Assembly (NCBI RefSeq): GCF_021272205.1 | Contig: NZ_JAJSDX010000002.1 | Span: 372,001 to 436,000 of the forward strand | Direction of reading: 5' to 3' | DNA: 64,000 bases | From: Pantoea sp. Mb-10 | GTDB taxonomy: Bacteria; Pseudomonadota; Gammaproteobacteria; Enterobacterales; Enterobacteriaceae | Shown: positions 19,376 through 28,897 of the stretch, piece by piece | How the letters are laid out: each line of letters opens with the position of its first letter | How positions within the stretch are numbered: the stretch's first letter is position 1 | The notes under the pieces: model-generated | The model's input: the letters and a program-made list of their open reading frames with translations, nothing else | Told to the model about the DNA's origin: nothing | Databases searched by the model: none | Position numbers and translations under genes: made by a program

Positions 19376-20172
19376 AACGCATCAATGCCCTGACGATTGC
19401 AGGCACCGATCCCAGCGGCGGCGCGGGAATCCAGGCCGATCTCAAAGCGTTCTCGGCGCTGGGCGCCTACGGCACCAGCGTAATCACCGCGCTGGTGGCG
19501 CAAAATACCTGCGGCGTGCGGTCGGTCTATCGCGTTGATCCAGACTTTGTCACCGCTCAGCTGGACGCGGTGCTGGATGATGTACGCATTGATACCGCCA
19601 AAATCGGCATGCTCGCCGAGGCGGCCATCGTCGAGACCGTCGCGCAGCGGCTGGAACAGGCCCGACTGCCGTTTGTGGTACTGGACACGGTGATGGTGGC
19701 AAAGAGTGGCGATGCGCTGCTGTCGCCCGAGGCGGTGGCGACGCTGCGTGAGCGTTTGCTGCCGCAGGTGTCACTCATCACACCCAACCTGCCTGAAGCC
19801 GCAACGTTGCTGGGGTGCGCGCAGGCGCAGGATGAAACGGACATGCGGCGCCAGGGGGACGCCCTGCTGCAACTCGGCTGCGACGCGGTGCTGATGAAGG
19901 GCGGGCACCTGCTGCACGCCGAAAGCCCCGATTGGCTGATTACGCGCCGTGGACACCAGCGCTTTACCGCCGCGCGCGTGGCGACGCGCCACACGCACGG
20001 TACCGGCTGTTCACTCTCGGCGGCGCTGGCCGCGCTGCGTCCACAGCAGCCGGATTGGCCAGCCACCGTGGCGGCGGCAAAAGACTGGCTACAGCAGGCG
20101 CTGCGGCACGCGGATTCTCTGGAGGTGGGGAAGGGGATTGGGCCGGTGCACCATTTTCATCACTGGTGGTAA
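19372..20172 (+). CDS. thiD: Hydroxymethylpyrimidine/phosphomethylpyrimidine kinase ThiD
   Basis: ThiD phosphorylates HMP and then HMP-phosphate to HMP-PP, the pyrimidine precursor joined by ThiE in thiamin synthesis. The 266-residue protein equals E. coli ThiD in length. It shows the ribokinase-fold motifs NALTIAGTDPSGGAGIQADLK near the start, LVAQNTCGV, and the anion-hole/catalytic segment THGTGCSLSAALAA near residue 210. The upstream open frame is not used: the ATG at 19372 gives the family start MKRINALTIAG. It lies downstream of a TPP riboswitch. Confidence 0.96.
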   Translation: MKRINALTIAGTDPSGGAGIQADLKAFSALGAYGTSVITALVAQNTCGVRSVYRVDPDFVTAQLDAVLDDVRIDTAKIGMLAEAAIVETVAQRLEQARLPFVVLDTVMVAKSGDALLSPEAVATLRERLLPQVSLITPNLPEAATLLGCAQAQDETDMRRQGDALLQLGCDAVLMKGGHLLHAESPDWLITRRGHQRFTAARVATRHTHGTGCSLSAALAALRPQQPDWPATVAAAKDWLQQALRHADSLEVGKGIGPVHHFHHWW

Positions 20173-20207
20173 GCCGCAGGTTAGCCTAATGCCGGAGCTG
20201 TCCGGCG

Positions 20208-20894
20208 CTAGGGCGTTTCAAACCACGCGCTGTTCTGCGCCGCAATCGGGGCCATGTTAAGCATCATCGCTTGCAGATGGTGGCGCAGGGCGCACTCTGC
20301 GGCGTCAGCATCGCCAGCTTGCAGCGCCTGAAAAATTGCCCTGTGCTGTTGAATCAGGCTCTCCGGCGGCGCCAGCGCACTCAGCGTCAGAAAACGCACG
20401 CGATCCAGCGTGGCTTTGATGTTCTCGACCGTTTCCCATGCCAGCAGGCAATCAATGCCCTCGGCAATGAGACGATGAAACTCATCGTCGAGCAGCATAA
20501 AAGCCTGACTGTCGTGACGTTCTGCGGCGAGGTGCTGGAGCTGTAAGTTGTGTTCCAGCGCCATTAACCCGTTGGCGGTCAGCGTTAGCGCGGCGCGGCG
20601 CACCACGGCAACCTCCACGGCTTCGCGAATAAAGCGCCCGTCGGCCACGCGCTGCAAAGAAATTTTGCGCACGAAGGTGCCGCGCTGCGGCAATACCTGC
20701 ACCAATCCCGCTTCGGCCAGTTTAATAAAGGCCTCACGCACCGGCTGACGCGAGACGTTAAAGCGCGTAGACACGTCTTTCTCCGACAGCAGTGCGCCCG
20801 GTTGAATGGCACAGGTGACGATATCTCTACGCAAATAGCGGTAGATCTGCTGATTAACAGGCTCGCTGGCGGTAAGGGTATAGGCGGTCGACAT
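20208..20894 (-). CDS. GntR-family transcriptional regulator, FCD (FadR-like) subgroup
   Basis: A 228-residue regulator. The N-terminal winged helix (about residues 12-80) has the GntR signature LSEKDVSTRFNVSRQPVREAFIKLAEAGLV. The C-terminal all-helical FCD ligand domain carries DDEFHR, HRAIFQAL and HHLQAM, whose Asp/His residues commonly bind a metal that contacts a carboxylate effector. Such proteins often control sugar-acid or dicarboxylate catabolism. The target is unknown; the nearest catabolic candidate is the dehydrogenase beyond the tRNA gene. It is convergent with thiD, with a hairpin (20191-20206) between them. Confidence 0.88.
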   Translation of the reverse strand: MSTAYTLTASEPVNQQIYRYLRRDIVTCAIQPGALLSEKDVSTRFNVSRQPVREAFIKLAEAGLVQVLPQRGTFVRKISLQRVADGRFIREAVEVAVVRRAALTLTANGLMALEHNLQLQHLAAERHDSQAFMLLDDEFHRLIAEGIDCLLAWETVENIKATLDRVRFLTLSALAPPESLIQQHRAIFQALQAGDADAAECALRHHLQAMMLNMAPIAAQNSAWFETP

Positions 20895-21187
20895 GCGGCA
20901 ATATCCGTATTACGGCCAGCACGGCTAGCCTGAAATGAAAACGACTGCCCCTGTGCGCAGCGGGTGAGCAATCGGCGAGCTCGCCGCCTGTTGCCTGAGC
21001 GACGAAGGGGCCCTCGCGCGGGAAGTATGCGAGCATGGCGGTACGTCGCGCAGCAAGAGAGGGCAACATAGCGTTACCGATTCTACCCGACAACCCTAAG
21101 GGTGAAGGTTGTGAACCGGCTCACAGCGGGGGCCATCAACGGCGTAGCGTAGGGGAGGTCAGCGCCGCGCGGCTGAGCAACGGGCAT
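20895..21187. other. Non-coding stretch between the GntR gene and the tRNA terminator
   Basis: About 290 bases with no supported gene. Short ORFs here overlap the tRNA or lack ribosome sites. It should contain the promoter of the GntR gene (minus strand), but no clear boxes were identified. Confidence 0.35.
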
Positions 21188-21217
21188 AAAAAAAGCAGCC
21201 GTAAAGGCTGCTTTTTT
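21188..21217 (-). terminator. Terminator of tRNA-Asn
   Basis: AGCAGCC (21194-21200) pairs with GGCTGCT (21206-21212) around GTAAA. A-run and T-run flank the stem, so it can work in both directions. It follows the 3' end of the tRNA gene by about ten bases. Confidence 0.88.
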
Positions 21218-21225
21218 CAAGAATT

Positions 21226-21301
21226 TGGCTCCTCTGACTGGACTCGAACCAGTGACATACGGATTAACAGTCCGCCGTTCTACCGACTGAACTACAGAGG
21301 A
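21226..21301 (-). tRNA. tRNA-Asn (anticodon GUU)
   Basis: Read on the minus strand: acceptor TCCTCTG pairs with CAGAGGA, the D-loop contains AGTCGGTAGA, the anticodon loop is CTGTTAA (GTT), the T-loop is GGTTCGAGTCC, and CCA is encoded. It is 76 nt and matches enterobacterial tRNA-Asn. Such genes are frequent island attachment sites, but no integrase or direct repeat was seen here. Confidence 0.97.
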
Positions 21302-21437
21302 ATCGTTTGGAACGGGGCGCATATTATCGGGGTGGCTGAGGGTTGTCAAAGCCCTTTTTCATAATTTTTTCTGACTGCCGAATAAAGCGTCAATCTGCCG
21401 TCGCGAAGAAGCGATGACGGCGAATAGCACGGCTGTT

Positions 21438-21453
21438 TGTGATTGAAATCACT
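21438..21453 (+). promoter_or_regulatory. CRP site upstream of the Gfo/Idh/MocA dehydrogenase
   Basis: TGTGATTGAAATCACT matches TGTGA-N6-TCACA with one mismatch. It lies 144 bases upstream of the dehydrogenase start in an otherwise gene-free stretch (21302-21596), suggesting catabolite control. Confidence 0.7.
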
Positions 21454-21596
21454 ATTGTTGTGCAAAATTACATCCTGATTTGTCGGTTATGTCAGATACC
21501 TCGCAAAGATGATCACAGATATTTCATTTCGCCGTTGTGACGGCAAAAAACGAAACATATATTCCGCATCATCTCCCCTCCTGTAGCAGGTGCAGC

Positions 21597-22718
21597 ATGA
21601 ACAAAGTCAGAATCGGTATGATCGGCAGTGGCTATATTGGTCGTTGTCACGCCATTGCCTATGCGCAGGCGCCGACGGTTTTCCCGCTCAAGGGCGAAAT
21701 CGTGCGTGAGATGCTGGCCGAGGTGGATATCGAGCGGGCCAGGACACAGGCTGCCGCGTTCGGTTTTGCGCGCGCCACGGCAAACTGGCGCGAATTGGTG
21801 AGCGATCCGCAGATTGACGTCGTGGATATCTGCGCCCCGAACTTTTTGCATAAAGCGATGGCGCTTGAGGCAATCCGCCACGGCAAACACGTTTACTCAG
21901 AAAAACCGCTGTCCCTGTCGGTCGCGGACGCAGAAGAAATGGTGCTCGCCGCGCAGCAGGCCGGTGTAAAAACGCTGGTAGGCTTTAACTACATGAAAAA
22001 CCCCACCAGCCAACTGGCGCGGGAGATCATTGCCGCTGGCGAAATTGGCGACGTGGTGCACTTTTATGGCACCCATAACGAAGATTATCTCGCCCGTCCC
22101 GAGACGCCGCTGGATTGGCACTGCCAAAAAGCGCTGGCAGGATTGGGCGCGCTGGGCGATTTGGCCGCCCATATCGTCAATATGGCGCACTATTTGGTGG
22201 GTGAGATCGAGGAAGTCAGCGGCGATATGATGACGGTCATCGCCCAGCGTCCCGACCCCAAGGATCCCGCGCGGCTGCTGCCGGTGGAGAACGAAGATCA
22301 GGCCAGCGCGCTGCTGCGTTTTAAAAACGGTGCGCACGGCGTGTTTGAAACCTCGCGCATTGCCTGCGGCAGCAAAATGGGCCTGACTTACGTGGTTACC
22401 GGCACCAAAGGCACGCTGCGCTATACCCAAGAGCGCATGGCGGAACTTGCGCTCTACAATCACGACGATCCCGCCGGGCGCCAGGGGTTTAAAACCTTAC
22501 TGACCGGACCGGCGCACCCTGACTATGCCAACTTCTGTGTGTCGGCGGGGCACGGCATTGGCTTTAACGATCAAAAAACCGTGGAGATCCGCGATCTGAT
22601 CAATGGCATCGCCGCCGGCGATCGTCTGTGGCCGGATTTCACGGAAGGGCTGCAGGTGCAAAAGGTGTTGGAAGCGGTAGCCATCTCGGCAGTGGAGCGT
22701 CGCTGGGTCAAAGTGTAA
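21597..22718 (+). CDS. Gfo/Idh/MocA-family NAD(P)-dependent sugar dehydrogenase
   Basis: A 373-residue two-domain oxidoreductase. The N-terminal Rossmann domain has RIGMIGSGYIGRCHA (about residues 4-18), and the sugar-dehydrogenase motif EKPLSLS carries the conserved Lys of the EKP motif. The C-terminal alpha/beta domain has GDLAAHIVNMAHYLVG, with the catalytic-region Asp/His pair. Relatives oxidise inositol, glucosides or other polyols; the substrate is not predictable. The frame is open 20 codons upstream, but the ATG at 21597 with CAGGTG before it gives the family start. The CRP site upstream suggests a catabolic role. Confidence 0.88.
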   Translation: MNKVRIGMIGSGYIGRCHAIAYAQAPTVFPLKGEIVREMLAEVDIERARTQAAAFGFARATANWRELVSDPQIDVVDICAPNFLHKAMALEAIRHGKHVYSEKPLSLSVADAEEMVLAAQQAGVKTLVGFNYMKNPTSQLAREIIAAGEIGDVVHFYGTHNEDYLARPETPLDWHCQKALAGLGALGDLAAHIVNMAHYLVGEIEEVSGDMMTVIAQRPDPKDPARLLPVENEDQASALLRFKNGAHGVFETSRIACGSKMGLTYVVTGTKGTLRYTQERMAELALYNHDDPAGRQGFKTLLTGPAHPDYANFCVSAGHGIGFNDQKTVEIRDLINGIAAGDRLWPDFTEGLQVQKVLEAVAISAVERRWVKV

Positions 22719-22737
22719 AAGGGGCGTCTGACGCCCC
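22717..22737 (-). terminator. Intrinsic terminator between the dehydrogenase and yegS
   Basis: GGGGCGT (22721-22727), loop CTG and ACGCCCC (22731-22737). The T-run is on the minus strand, so it chiefly terminates yegS; it may also slow the convergent dehydrogenase transcript. Confidence 0.7.
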
Positions 22738-22744
22738 GTGGCGA

Positions 22745-23644
22745 TCACGCCAGCAGTGGACACTGCGGTGGCAGACGGCAGTTTAGCGCGCCAGGCATCA
22801 CCTCAAGGGTAAACTCACTGCCGGTCAGCGGCTCGCCGTCGAGATTAAACGTCATCTCATTGGGCGAGCGTATGGTCAGGGACGGCAGCTGTGCGGTGAC
22901 GATATTGGGGTTCTCATCGTCACGCGTCAGCGAGTGCAGCAGCGTAGGCAGCAACTCCTGCGCCGTCACGATGCTGAGATTCAGTACGCCGTCATTAATG
23001 AGCGCCTCCGGGCAGAGTTTTTGCCCGCCGCCCGCCTGACGCCCATTCCCAATACCGATCACCAGCGCATCGCCCTGCCAGGCAAAGCCCGGCCCGCTGA
23101 TTTCACAGCTATCTGGCTTCAGGGCATCCACGCGCATTAAGCCGTGAATAAAGTAGGAGACGCCGCCCAGCGCGGATTTCAACTTTTCCGGCGTTTCCGT
23201 GGTGATTCGCGTGCCAAAGCCGCCGGTCGCCATATTGATAAAGAAGCGATCGCCGTTCACGCAAGCAAGATCGATAGCGCTCGCTTTGCCCACCAGCGCC
23301 AGACGCAGCGCGGGCTCCATCTCCGCGGGAATGCCCACGCTGGTGGCGAAATCGTTGGCGGTGCCCAGCGGTAAAATACCCAGTACCGGGCGCTTTTCAG
23401 CAGGCAGCTTTGCCAATGCCGTGGCGATCTCATTGACGGTGCCATCGCCGCCGCCAGCGACCACGGTTTCCGCCTGCAGCGTCACGGCTTCCTGAATATA
23501 GCGTTCACCGTCGCCCTTTTCCCATGTGACTCGAACCGCCACGTTAAACCCCTCGTCACGCAGCGTGGTGACGGCGGCGCGCAGATCTTCGTTGCCCGCG
23601 CCTTTCCCGTTGAGGATCAGCATGGTGAGCGAATTAGTTTGCAT
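22745..23644 (-). CDS. yegS: Lipid kinase YegS
   Basis: A diacylglycerol-kinase-like enzyme of 299 residues, the same length as E. coli YegS, which phosphorylates phosphatidylglycerol in vitro. The catalytic-domain motif [16 protein letters not shown] (about residues 61-76) and [10 protein letters not shown] are intact. The C-terminal beta-sandwich ends with the [10 protein letters not shown] segment that holds the catalytic Asp. The ribosome site AAGGAAC precedes the ATG. The gene lies between the convergent dehydrogenase and the small RNA gene cyaR. Confidence 0.93.
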   Translation of the reverse strand: MQTNSLTMLILNGKGAGNEDLRAAVTTLRDEGFNVAVRVTWEKGDGERYIQEAVTLQAETVVAGGGDGTVNEIATALAKLPAEKRPVLGILPLGTANDFATSVGIPAEMEPALRLALVGKASAIDLACVNGDRFFINMATGGFGTRITTETPEKLKSALGGVSYFIHGLMRVDALKPDSCEISGPGFAWQGDALVIGIGNGRQAGGGQKLCPEALINDGVLNLSIVTAQELLPTLLHSLTRDDENPNIVTAQLPSLTIRSPNEMTFNLDGEPLTGSEFTLEVMPGALNCRLPPQCPLLA

Positions 23645-23720
23645 AATCAGTTCCTTGATGCGTGATTCAGTGCAGTGGTTATAGCATAGCTGCGGCGAAA
23701 ACTTTATTTTGCGGAGGCGG

Positions 23721-23808
23721 AAAAAAAGAAGACCCGCACGGGGGAGCCGGGCGGGTGAATGAGGTGGTTCCTGATAGAACTTGCCGTTAGTTGTTACTCG
23801 TTAGCAGC
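23721..23808 (-). ncRNA. cyaR: CyaR (RyeE) small RNA homologue
   Basis: About 88 nt on the minus strand, against 87 nt in E. coli, in the same place just downstream of yegQ. The conserved seed AGGAACCACCTC is present, with a GC stem (ACCCGC/GCGGGT) and TCTTCTTTTTTT at the 3' end. The predicted 5' end GCTG, the -10 TATCAT (23821-23816) and a CRP half-site about 41 bases upstream agree with the known Hfq-dependent, CRP-activated repressor of ompX and other mRNAs. The 5' arm sequence differs from E. coli. The exact ends are inferred. Confidence 0.88.
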
Positions 23809-23842
23809 AGGCGCGATGATAAGGCGCACGTGCCTGGCGGTC

Positions 23843-23858
23843 TGTGATCCTGTTCTAA
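23843..23858 (-). promoter_or_regulatory. CRP site of cyaR
   Basis: On the minus strand TTAGAACAGGATCACA has one perfect half-site (TCACA) and a weaker partner. It is centred about 41-42 bases upstream of the predicted start, the class II position. Activation of CyaR by CRP is established in E. coli. Confidence 0.55.
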
Positions 23859-23888
23859 CTTCCCCATTTTCTTTACGAAAGTGGGATC

Positions 23889-25244
23889 TCAACCACGCGG
23901 CGCCTGCGTGGTGCCTTCGCCATTAAAGTTGCGCAGCAGCAGGGCATACGTCAGCGCCACCGAGGCCGGTACCGGCATCCAGACCCGGTGCCCGTCGCCG
24001 GGCGCGACCTGCACCGCGTCGCCGCGATCGTTTTGCAGCGTCTCCAGCGTGGCATTGAGGTTGCCCTCAGGCGTCATGATCTCCACGGCATTGCCCACCA
24101 TAAACTTATTCTTTACGGCGATTTGTGCCCAGTCACCGCGCCGTTCGCCGGTAAATTCACCGACCAACTGCTGCCGCTCAGACACCGAAAAACCCTGCTG
24201 ATAGTTTTGGTAACTGTCGTGCGTATGGCGGCGTAAAAAGCCCTCGGTGTAGCCTCGGTGCGCCAGGCCTTCCAGCGTTTCCAGGAGCGAGGCGTCAAAG
24301 GGTTTTCCCGCGGCGGCATCATCAATCGCGCGGCGGTAGACCTGCGCGGTGCGCGCGCAGTAGTAAAAGGACTTGGTGCGCCCCTCTATTTTCAGCGAAT
24401 GCACGCCCATTTGGCTCAGGCGCTCCACGTGCGCCACGGCGCGCAGATCTTTGGAATTCATGATGTAGGTGCCGTGTTCATCTTCAAACGCGCTCATGAC
24501 CTCGCCGGGCTTCATTTTTTCTTCCAGCAGGAAGACCCGATCGGTGGGGGCGCCGACGCCCAGCGTGGGTGGCTGGACGGTCACGGGCTGATGAATGCCA
24601 ACGATATTGCCGAGGTCGTCCTGCTGGCCCTCCTGCACGTTGTATTCCCAGCGGCACGCATTGGTGCAGGTACCTTGGTTGGGATCGCGTTTGTTGAGAT
24701 AGCCGGACAGCAGGCAGCGCCCCGAGTAAGCCATGCACAAGGCGCCGTGCACAAAAATTTCCAACTCCATCTCCGGCACCTGCGCGCGAATCTCGGCAAT
24801 TTCGTCCAGCGACAGTTCACGAGAGAGGATCACGCGCGTGAGGCCCCTCTGCTGCCAAAATTTCACCGTGGCCCAGTTTACCGCATTGGCCTGCACGGAA
24901 AGATGAATCGGCATGGCGGGGAACGCCTCGCGTACCAGCATGATCAGCCCAGGATCGGACATGATCAGCGCATCGGGCTGCATCGCCACCACGGGCGCTA
25001 AATCGCGGATAAAGGTTTTTAACTTCGCGTTATGCGGCGCAATGTTCACCACCACATAGAATTTCTTACCCAGCGCGTGCGCTTCGGCAATGCCCTGCGC
25101 CAGCACCTCGTGGGTAAATTCATTATTACGCACGCGCAAACTGTAGCGCGGCTGGCCCGCGTAAACAGCGTCGGCGCCGTAGGCAAAGGCGTAGCGCATG
25201 TTCTTCAGCGAGCCTGCTGGAGAAAGGAGTTCGGGTTTAAACAT
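23889..25244 (-). CDS. trhP: tRNA hydroxylation protein TrhP (YegQ), U32 family
   Basis: A 451-residue U32 peptidase-like protein. In E. coli TrhP acts with TrhO or prephenate metabolism to make 5-hydroxyuridine at tRNA wobble position 34; no proteolysis is needed. The U32 signature is visible as ELEIFVHGALCMAYSGRCLLS (about residues 163-183), followed by the iron-sulfur-binding cysteines in GTCTNACRWEY. The N-terminus PELLSPAGSLKNMRYAFAYGADAVYAG is typical. It lies upstream of the cyaR small RNA gene, as in E. coli. Confidence 0.93.
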   Translation of the reverse strand: MFKPELLSPAGSLKNMRYAFAYGADAVYAGQPRYSLRVRNNEFTHEVLAQGIAEAHALGKKFYVVVNIAPHNAKLKTFIRDLAPVVAMQPDALIMSDPGLIMLVREAFPAMPIHLSVQANAVNWATVKFWQQRGLTRVILSRELSLDEIAEIRAQVPEMELEIFVHGALCMAYSGRCLLSGYLNKRDPNQGTCTNACRWEYNVQEGQQDDLGNIVGIHQPVTVQPPTLGVGAPTDRVFLLEEKMKPGEVMSAFEDEHGTYIMNSKDLRAVAHVERLSQMGVHSLKIEGRTKSFYYCARTAQVYRRAIDDAAAGKPFDASLLETLEGLAHRGYTEGFLRRHTHDSYQNYQQGFSVSERQQLVGEFTGERRGDWAQIAVKNKFMVGNAVEIMTPEGNLNATLETLQNDRGDAVQVAPGDGHRVWMPVPASVALTYALLLRNFNGEGTTQAPRG

Positions 25245-25373
25245 GGGGCGTCTCGCGGCTGTCGAATCGGCCGGTCATTGGATGACCGCACAGGGCTGCG
25301 GCAAACAGCCCTGCAAAAAGTGGGGATTTTAGGCGGACGCGGGCGCGAAGTAAATTGATCGCGATCAACGCCG

Positions 25374-26081
25374 CTAGATCACACGGCAGACATCCGCTTC
25401 CCAGCGATAACCCATGCCGTAAACCGCGCGAATGAACGGCTGGTCAGCATCCAGATTCTCCAGCTTGCGCCGCAGATTTTTAATGTGGCTGTCGATGGTG
25501 CGATCGGTCACCACGCGATAGTCATCGTACAAGTGGTTTAACAGCTGCTCGCGCGAAAAGACTTTGCCAGGCTCCAACGCCAGGGTTTTCAGCAGGCGAA
25601 ATTCGGCGGGCGTGAGCTCCAGCGCCTGCTCGCGCCAGCTGGCCTGGAAGCGGCCTTCATCGATGATCAGCGGCGACGTCAGCTGCGCCTCTTCCGGCGA
25701 GCGGCGTACGCGGCGCAGAATGGTTTTCACGCGCGCCACCACTTCACGCGGGCTAAACGGTTTGCAAATGTAGTCATCCGCGCCGATTTCCAGGCCCAGC
25801 AGGCGGTCAATCTCTTCGGTGCGTGCCGTGACCATGATAATTGGCAGCTCGGAAAAGCGGCGGATCTCCCGGCACAGCGTCAGGCCGTCGCGGCCGGGCA
25901 ACATCAGGTCCAGCAGCATCAAGTCAGGCGGTGTATTTTGCACATAATTCAGCACCTCGCTGCCGTCGGCAATATGGTGCGTGCGATAGTTAGAGGCTTG
26001 CAGATAATCCATCATCAGCTGTGCCAGCTTGGGCTCATCTTCTACAACAAGAATCAGGGGATCGTGGCTGTCCGGGGTCAT
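25374..26081 (-). CDS. baeR: Response regulator BaeR
   Basis: An OmpR/PhoB-type response regulator of 235 residues. The receiver domain has the acidic pair VVEDEPK, the phosphoacceptor Asp in [12 protein letters not shown] (about residue 56) and the conserved Lys in YICKPFSP. The C-terminal winged helix recognises BaeR boxes in envelope-stress promoters such as mdtA and spy. It follows baeS by three bases at the end of the mdtABCD-baeSR operon. Confidence 0.95.
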   Translation of the reverse strand: MTPDSHDPLILVVEDEPKLAQLMMDYLQASNYRTHHIADGSEVLNYVQNTPPDLMLLDLMLPGRDGLTLCREIRRFSELPIIMVTARTEEIDRLLGLEIGADDYICKPFSPREVVARVKTILRRVRRSPEEAQLTSPLIIDEGRFQASWREQALELTPAEFRLLKTLALEPGKVFSREQLLNHLYDDYRVVTDRTIDSHIKNLRRKLENLDADQPFIRAVYGMGYRWEADVCRVI

Positions 26082-26084
26082 AAG

Positions 26085-27476
26085 TCATTTCTGGTAGGGA
26101 ACATACGGCAAGTTTAGCCTGATTTGCAGTCCACCTAAATCAGAGTGACGCGCAGAAATCGTGCCGCCGTGCGCTTCAACGATATTTTTACATATGGCCA
26201 GTCCCAAACCGGAGCCGCCGCTGGCGCGATTGCGCGAGCTTTCCGCGCGGAAGAAACGCTCAAACAGCTGCGCCAGCTGCGTCGCCTCCACGCCGGGTGC
26301 GCTATCGGCAAAATCCAACTGCCACTGCTCTCCAGAGAGCGCCATGCTAAGCTGCACGGTGCCGCCTGCGTCGGTGTAGCGCAGGCTGTTTTCCAGCAAA
26401 TTGGTAAACAGCTGCATCAGCCGATCGGGATCGCCAAAGCTCTCGGCCTCAGCGGGCAGGGCAAGCTGCAGCGTCAGGCCGTGGCTGCGATAGCGCGCGG
26501 CAAAACTGCCCGCGACCACTTCCAGCAGCTGCACCAGCTCCACCGGCTGTTTGCGATAGGCCAGCGCCCCCGCATCCGACAGCGAAAGCTGATGCAGATC
26601 CTCCACCAGCTTGGTGAGCACCACCACTTCGCTTTGCAGTGAGGCCACGGCCGCCTGCGTCAGCGGTCGCACGCCATCCTGCATCGCTTCTAACTCGCCG
26701 CGCAGGATCGCCAGCGGCGTCCGCAGCTCGTGGGAGATATCGGCCATAAATGCGCGGCGGTTACTCTCATTCTTTTCCAGCGAGCGGGCGAGCTGATTAA
26801 AATCGCGCGCCAGCTGACCAATCTCATCGCTGCTATCCACTTCCACGCGGGTGGCAAATTTGCCCGCGGCCAGGTGGTGCGTACCGTCCACCAGCCGCTT
26901 TAACGGCGCCAGCAAGCCGCGTGCCAGCAGCCAGGTGACCAGCGCGGCCAGCAGCGTGGTTAGCGCGACAATCATCCAGCTGGTTTGGCGCTGCTGGCGA
27001 TCGAAATTGATGTCGGTACTGCGGGTGAGCCGCTCGGCAGGGGAGGCGATGACCCAGCCCACCACTTTGCCATTGCTGGTGGTGATGCTGCGTCGAGACC
27101 CTTCCGGCGGCACCGGGGCGCGCGGGCCAGACAGCACCTTATACTGCTGATCGATGATCCAAAACTGGGTGCGCCAGCCGTGCGGCGGCAGCTGATTGCC
27201 GCTGCCAGGGTTCTGCTCCAGCGAGCGCAAGATGGTGAAAATCAGGCGATCGTTATTGCGTAAAAAATCCCAGCTGCCGTGCTGCTCGTACTGGTCGGCC
27301 AGCGCATCACTCAGCAGAGTGAGACGCTGCTCGTTGCCGCGCTTAATATAATCCACAAAACCGTGCTCAAAGCTGAGGCGCACGCCCCAGTGCATGGTAA
27401 TAATCACCAACATGCAGGTTGAAAAGATGGCGATAAACAGTTTGGCGCCAATGCCGAGTCTGACCGGCTGTTTCAT
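26085..27476 (-). CDS. baeS: Envelope-stress sensor histidine kinase BaeS
   Basis: An inner-membrane sensor of 463 residues that phosphorylates BaeR in response to indole, flavonoids, tannin, zinc or misfolded proteins in E. coli. It has two membrane helices (about residues 10-30 and 165-188) enclosing a periplasmic sensor, then HAMP, the H-box [11 protein letters not shown] (phosphoacceptor His), and the ATPase N, G1 (FADSAPGVE) and G2 ([10 protein letters not shown]) boxes. The start overlaps the mdtD stop by four bases, so translation is probably coupled. Confidence 0.95.
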   Translation of the reverse strand: MKQPVRLGIGAKLFIAIFSTCMLVIITMHWGVRLSFEHGFVDYIKRGNEQRLTLLSDALADQYEQHGSWDFLRNNDRLIFTILRSLEQNPGSGNQLPPHGWRTQFWIIDQQYKVLSGPRAPVPPEGSRRSITTSNGKVVGWVIASPAERLTRSTDINFDRQQRQTSWMIVALTTLLAALVTWLLARGLLAPLKRLVDGTHHLAAGKFATRVEVDSSDEIGQLARDFNQLARSLEKNESNRRAFMADISHELRTPLAILRGELEAMQDGVRPLTQAAVASLQSEVVVLTKLVEDLHQLSLSDAGALAYRKQPVELVQLLEVVAGSFAARYRSHGLTLQLALPAEAESFGDPDRLMQLFTNLLENSLRYTDAGGTVQLSMALSGEQWQLDFADSAPGVEATQLAQLFERFFRAESSRNRASGGSGLGLAICKNIVEAHGGTISARHSDLGGLQIRLNLPYVPYQK

Positions 27477-28882
27477 GATTTTCTCCTGCGGGTGAGTACC
27501 ACGTTTTTACTGATGTCGCGGGGAACACGCCAAAACACCAGCGCGGGCAGCGCGATAATGACCGCCATACAGAGCCAGCTGTACATAAATGTCTGTTGCA
27601 CCGCCGCACCGTTGCCCAACGCGCCATGGCTAAAGGCCCCGAGCAGCAAACCGGCCACGGTCACGCCGATGCTCATGGCCAGCTGCATCACCATGGAGAG
27701 CAAGCTGTTGCCACTGGAGGCGAGATCGTCCGGCAGATCTTTCAGGGTTAAGGTATTCATGGAAGAGAAGCGCACCGCATTGACCATGCCCTGTAAAAAC
27801 AGCACCAGCGGCAGCAACCACCACACCTGCAATAGCGCCACCAGCGGAAACAGCAGCACCACGCCCGCAAGCGCCAGGGTCGCGCCCACTAGGGCCCGGC
27901 GATAGCCAAACCGGTTTACCAACTGCACGACTGCCCGCTTAACGCCCATATTGCCCAGCACCATGGGGATCATCATCAGCCCGGCGTGAAACGGGCTGAA
28001 GCCGAGGCCGACCTGCAGAAAGATCGGCGTCATGAACGGGAGCATGCCGCTGCCGATGCGCCCGGTTAAGCTGCCCAGCAGACCGATACGGAACAGGCGG
28101 TTATCAAACAGCCGCAGGCTGAACAGCGCGCGCGCGTTGCCGCGGCTGTGCCACAAATACAGCAGCAGCGCTGACACCCCAGTGACCACGAGCACCGCCA
28201 ATCGCCACGTCGAGTCGCTGCTGCGCGTGCCATCCAGCGCCAGCGTGAGCGTCGCCATACCGATAGCCAGCAGGGTGAAGCCGAGGAAATCAAAGCGTCG
28301 CGGCGGCAGCGCGCCGTTGGGCAGCAGCAGTAAGGCAGCCACGGCACCGACCATGCCCACCGGAATGTTGATCAAAAAAATCCAGTGCCAGCTGGCGTAC
28401 TCCACCAGCACGCCGCCCAGCGCCGGACCGAGCAGCGGGCCGATTTGCCCCGGTAACGTCACGAACGTCATCGCCGACATATACTGTTCGCGCGGGACAA
28501 TTTTCATGACCGTCAGGCGGCCCACCGGCACCAGCATGGCGCCGCCGATGCCCTGTACGACACGCGCCAGCACCAGCTGATCGCGGGAGTCCGCCAGGGC
28601 ACACAGCAGCGACCCTAAGCTAAACAACACGATGGCGCTGCAAAACACCTTGCGCACACCAACGCGGTCCGCCAGCCAGCCGCTGAGCGGCAGCATCACC
28701 GCGACCGTCAGCACATAGGCCACAATCACCGCATGCATTTGCTGTGGACTGACGTGGAGATCGCGCGCCATCGACGGGATCGCCGTGTTGACGATGGTGG
28801 TGTCCAGCGTCTGCATAAAGAAGCCGAAGGCGACAATCCACAGCTGCCAGCGCACGCTGGCGGGTTGCGTTTCCACATTCAC
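27473..28882 (-). CDS. mdtD: MFS transporter MdtD
   Basis: A 14-segment DHA2-type major facilitator of 469 residues, about the length of E. coli MdtD. Motif A appears as [13 protein letters not shown], and motif C-like glycines lie in [16 protein letters not shown]. In E. coli MdtD is part of the mdtABCD-baeSR operon, is not needed for MdtABC efflux and has been proposed as an iron-citrate exporter. It starts 15 bases after mdtC and overlaps baeS by four bases. Confidence 0.94.
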   Translation of the reverse strand: MNVETQPASVRWQLWIVAFGFFMQTLDTTIVNTAIPSMARDLHVSPQQMHAVIVAYVLTVAVMLPLSGWLADRVGVRKVFCSAIVLFSLGSLLCALADSRDQLVLARVVQGIGGAMLVPVGRLTVMKIVPREQYMSAMTFVTLPGQIGPLLGPALGGVLVEYASWHWIFLINIPVGMVGAVAALLLLPNGALPPRRFDFLGFTLLAIGMATLTLALDGTRSSDSTWRLAVLVVTGVSALLLYLWHSRGNARALFSLRLFDNRLFRIGLLGSLTGRIGSGMLPFMTPIFLQVGLGFSPFHAGLMMIPMVLGNMGVKRAVVQLVNRFGYRRALVGATLALAGVVLLFPLVALLQVWWLLPLVLFLQGMVNAVRFSSMNTLTLKDLPDDLASSGNSLLSMVMQLAMSIGVTVAGLLLGAFSHGALGNGAAVQQTFMYSWLCMAVIIALPALVFWRVPRDISKNVVLTRRRKS

Positions 28883-28897
28883 TCCCCAGCCCGGTTT

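Noticed and set aside
21226..21301. tRNA-Asn as an active island attachment site
   Set aside because: No direct repeat of the tRNA 3' end and no integrase gene nearby; neighbours are ordinary chromosomal genes.
24258..25001. 247-residue plus-strand ORF opposite yegQ/trhP
   Set aside because: Antisense of a well-conserved U32 protein; no start signals.
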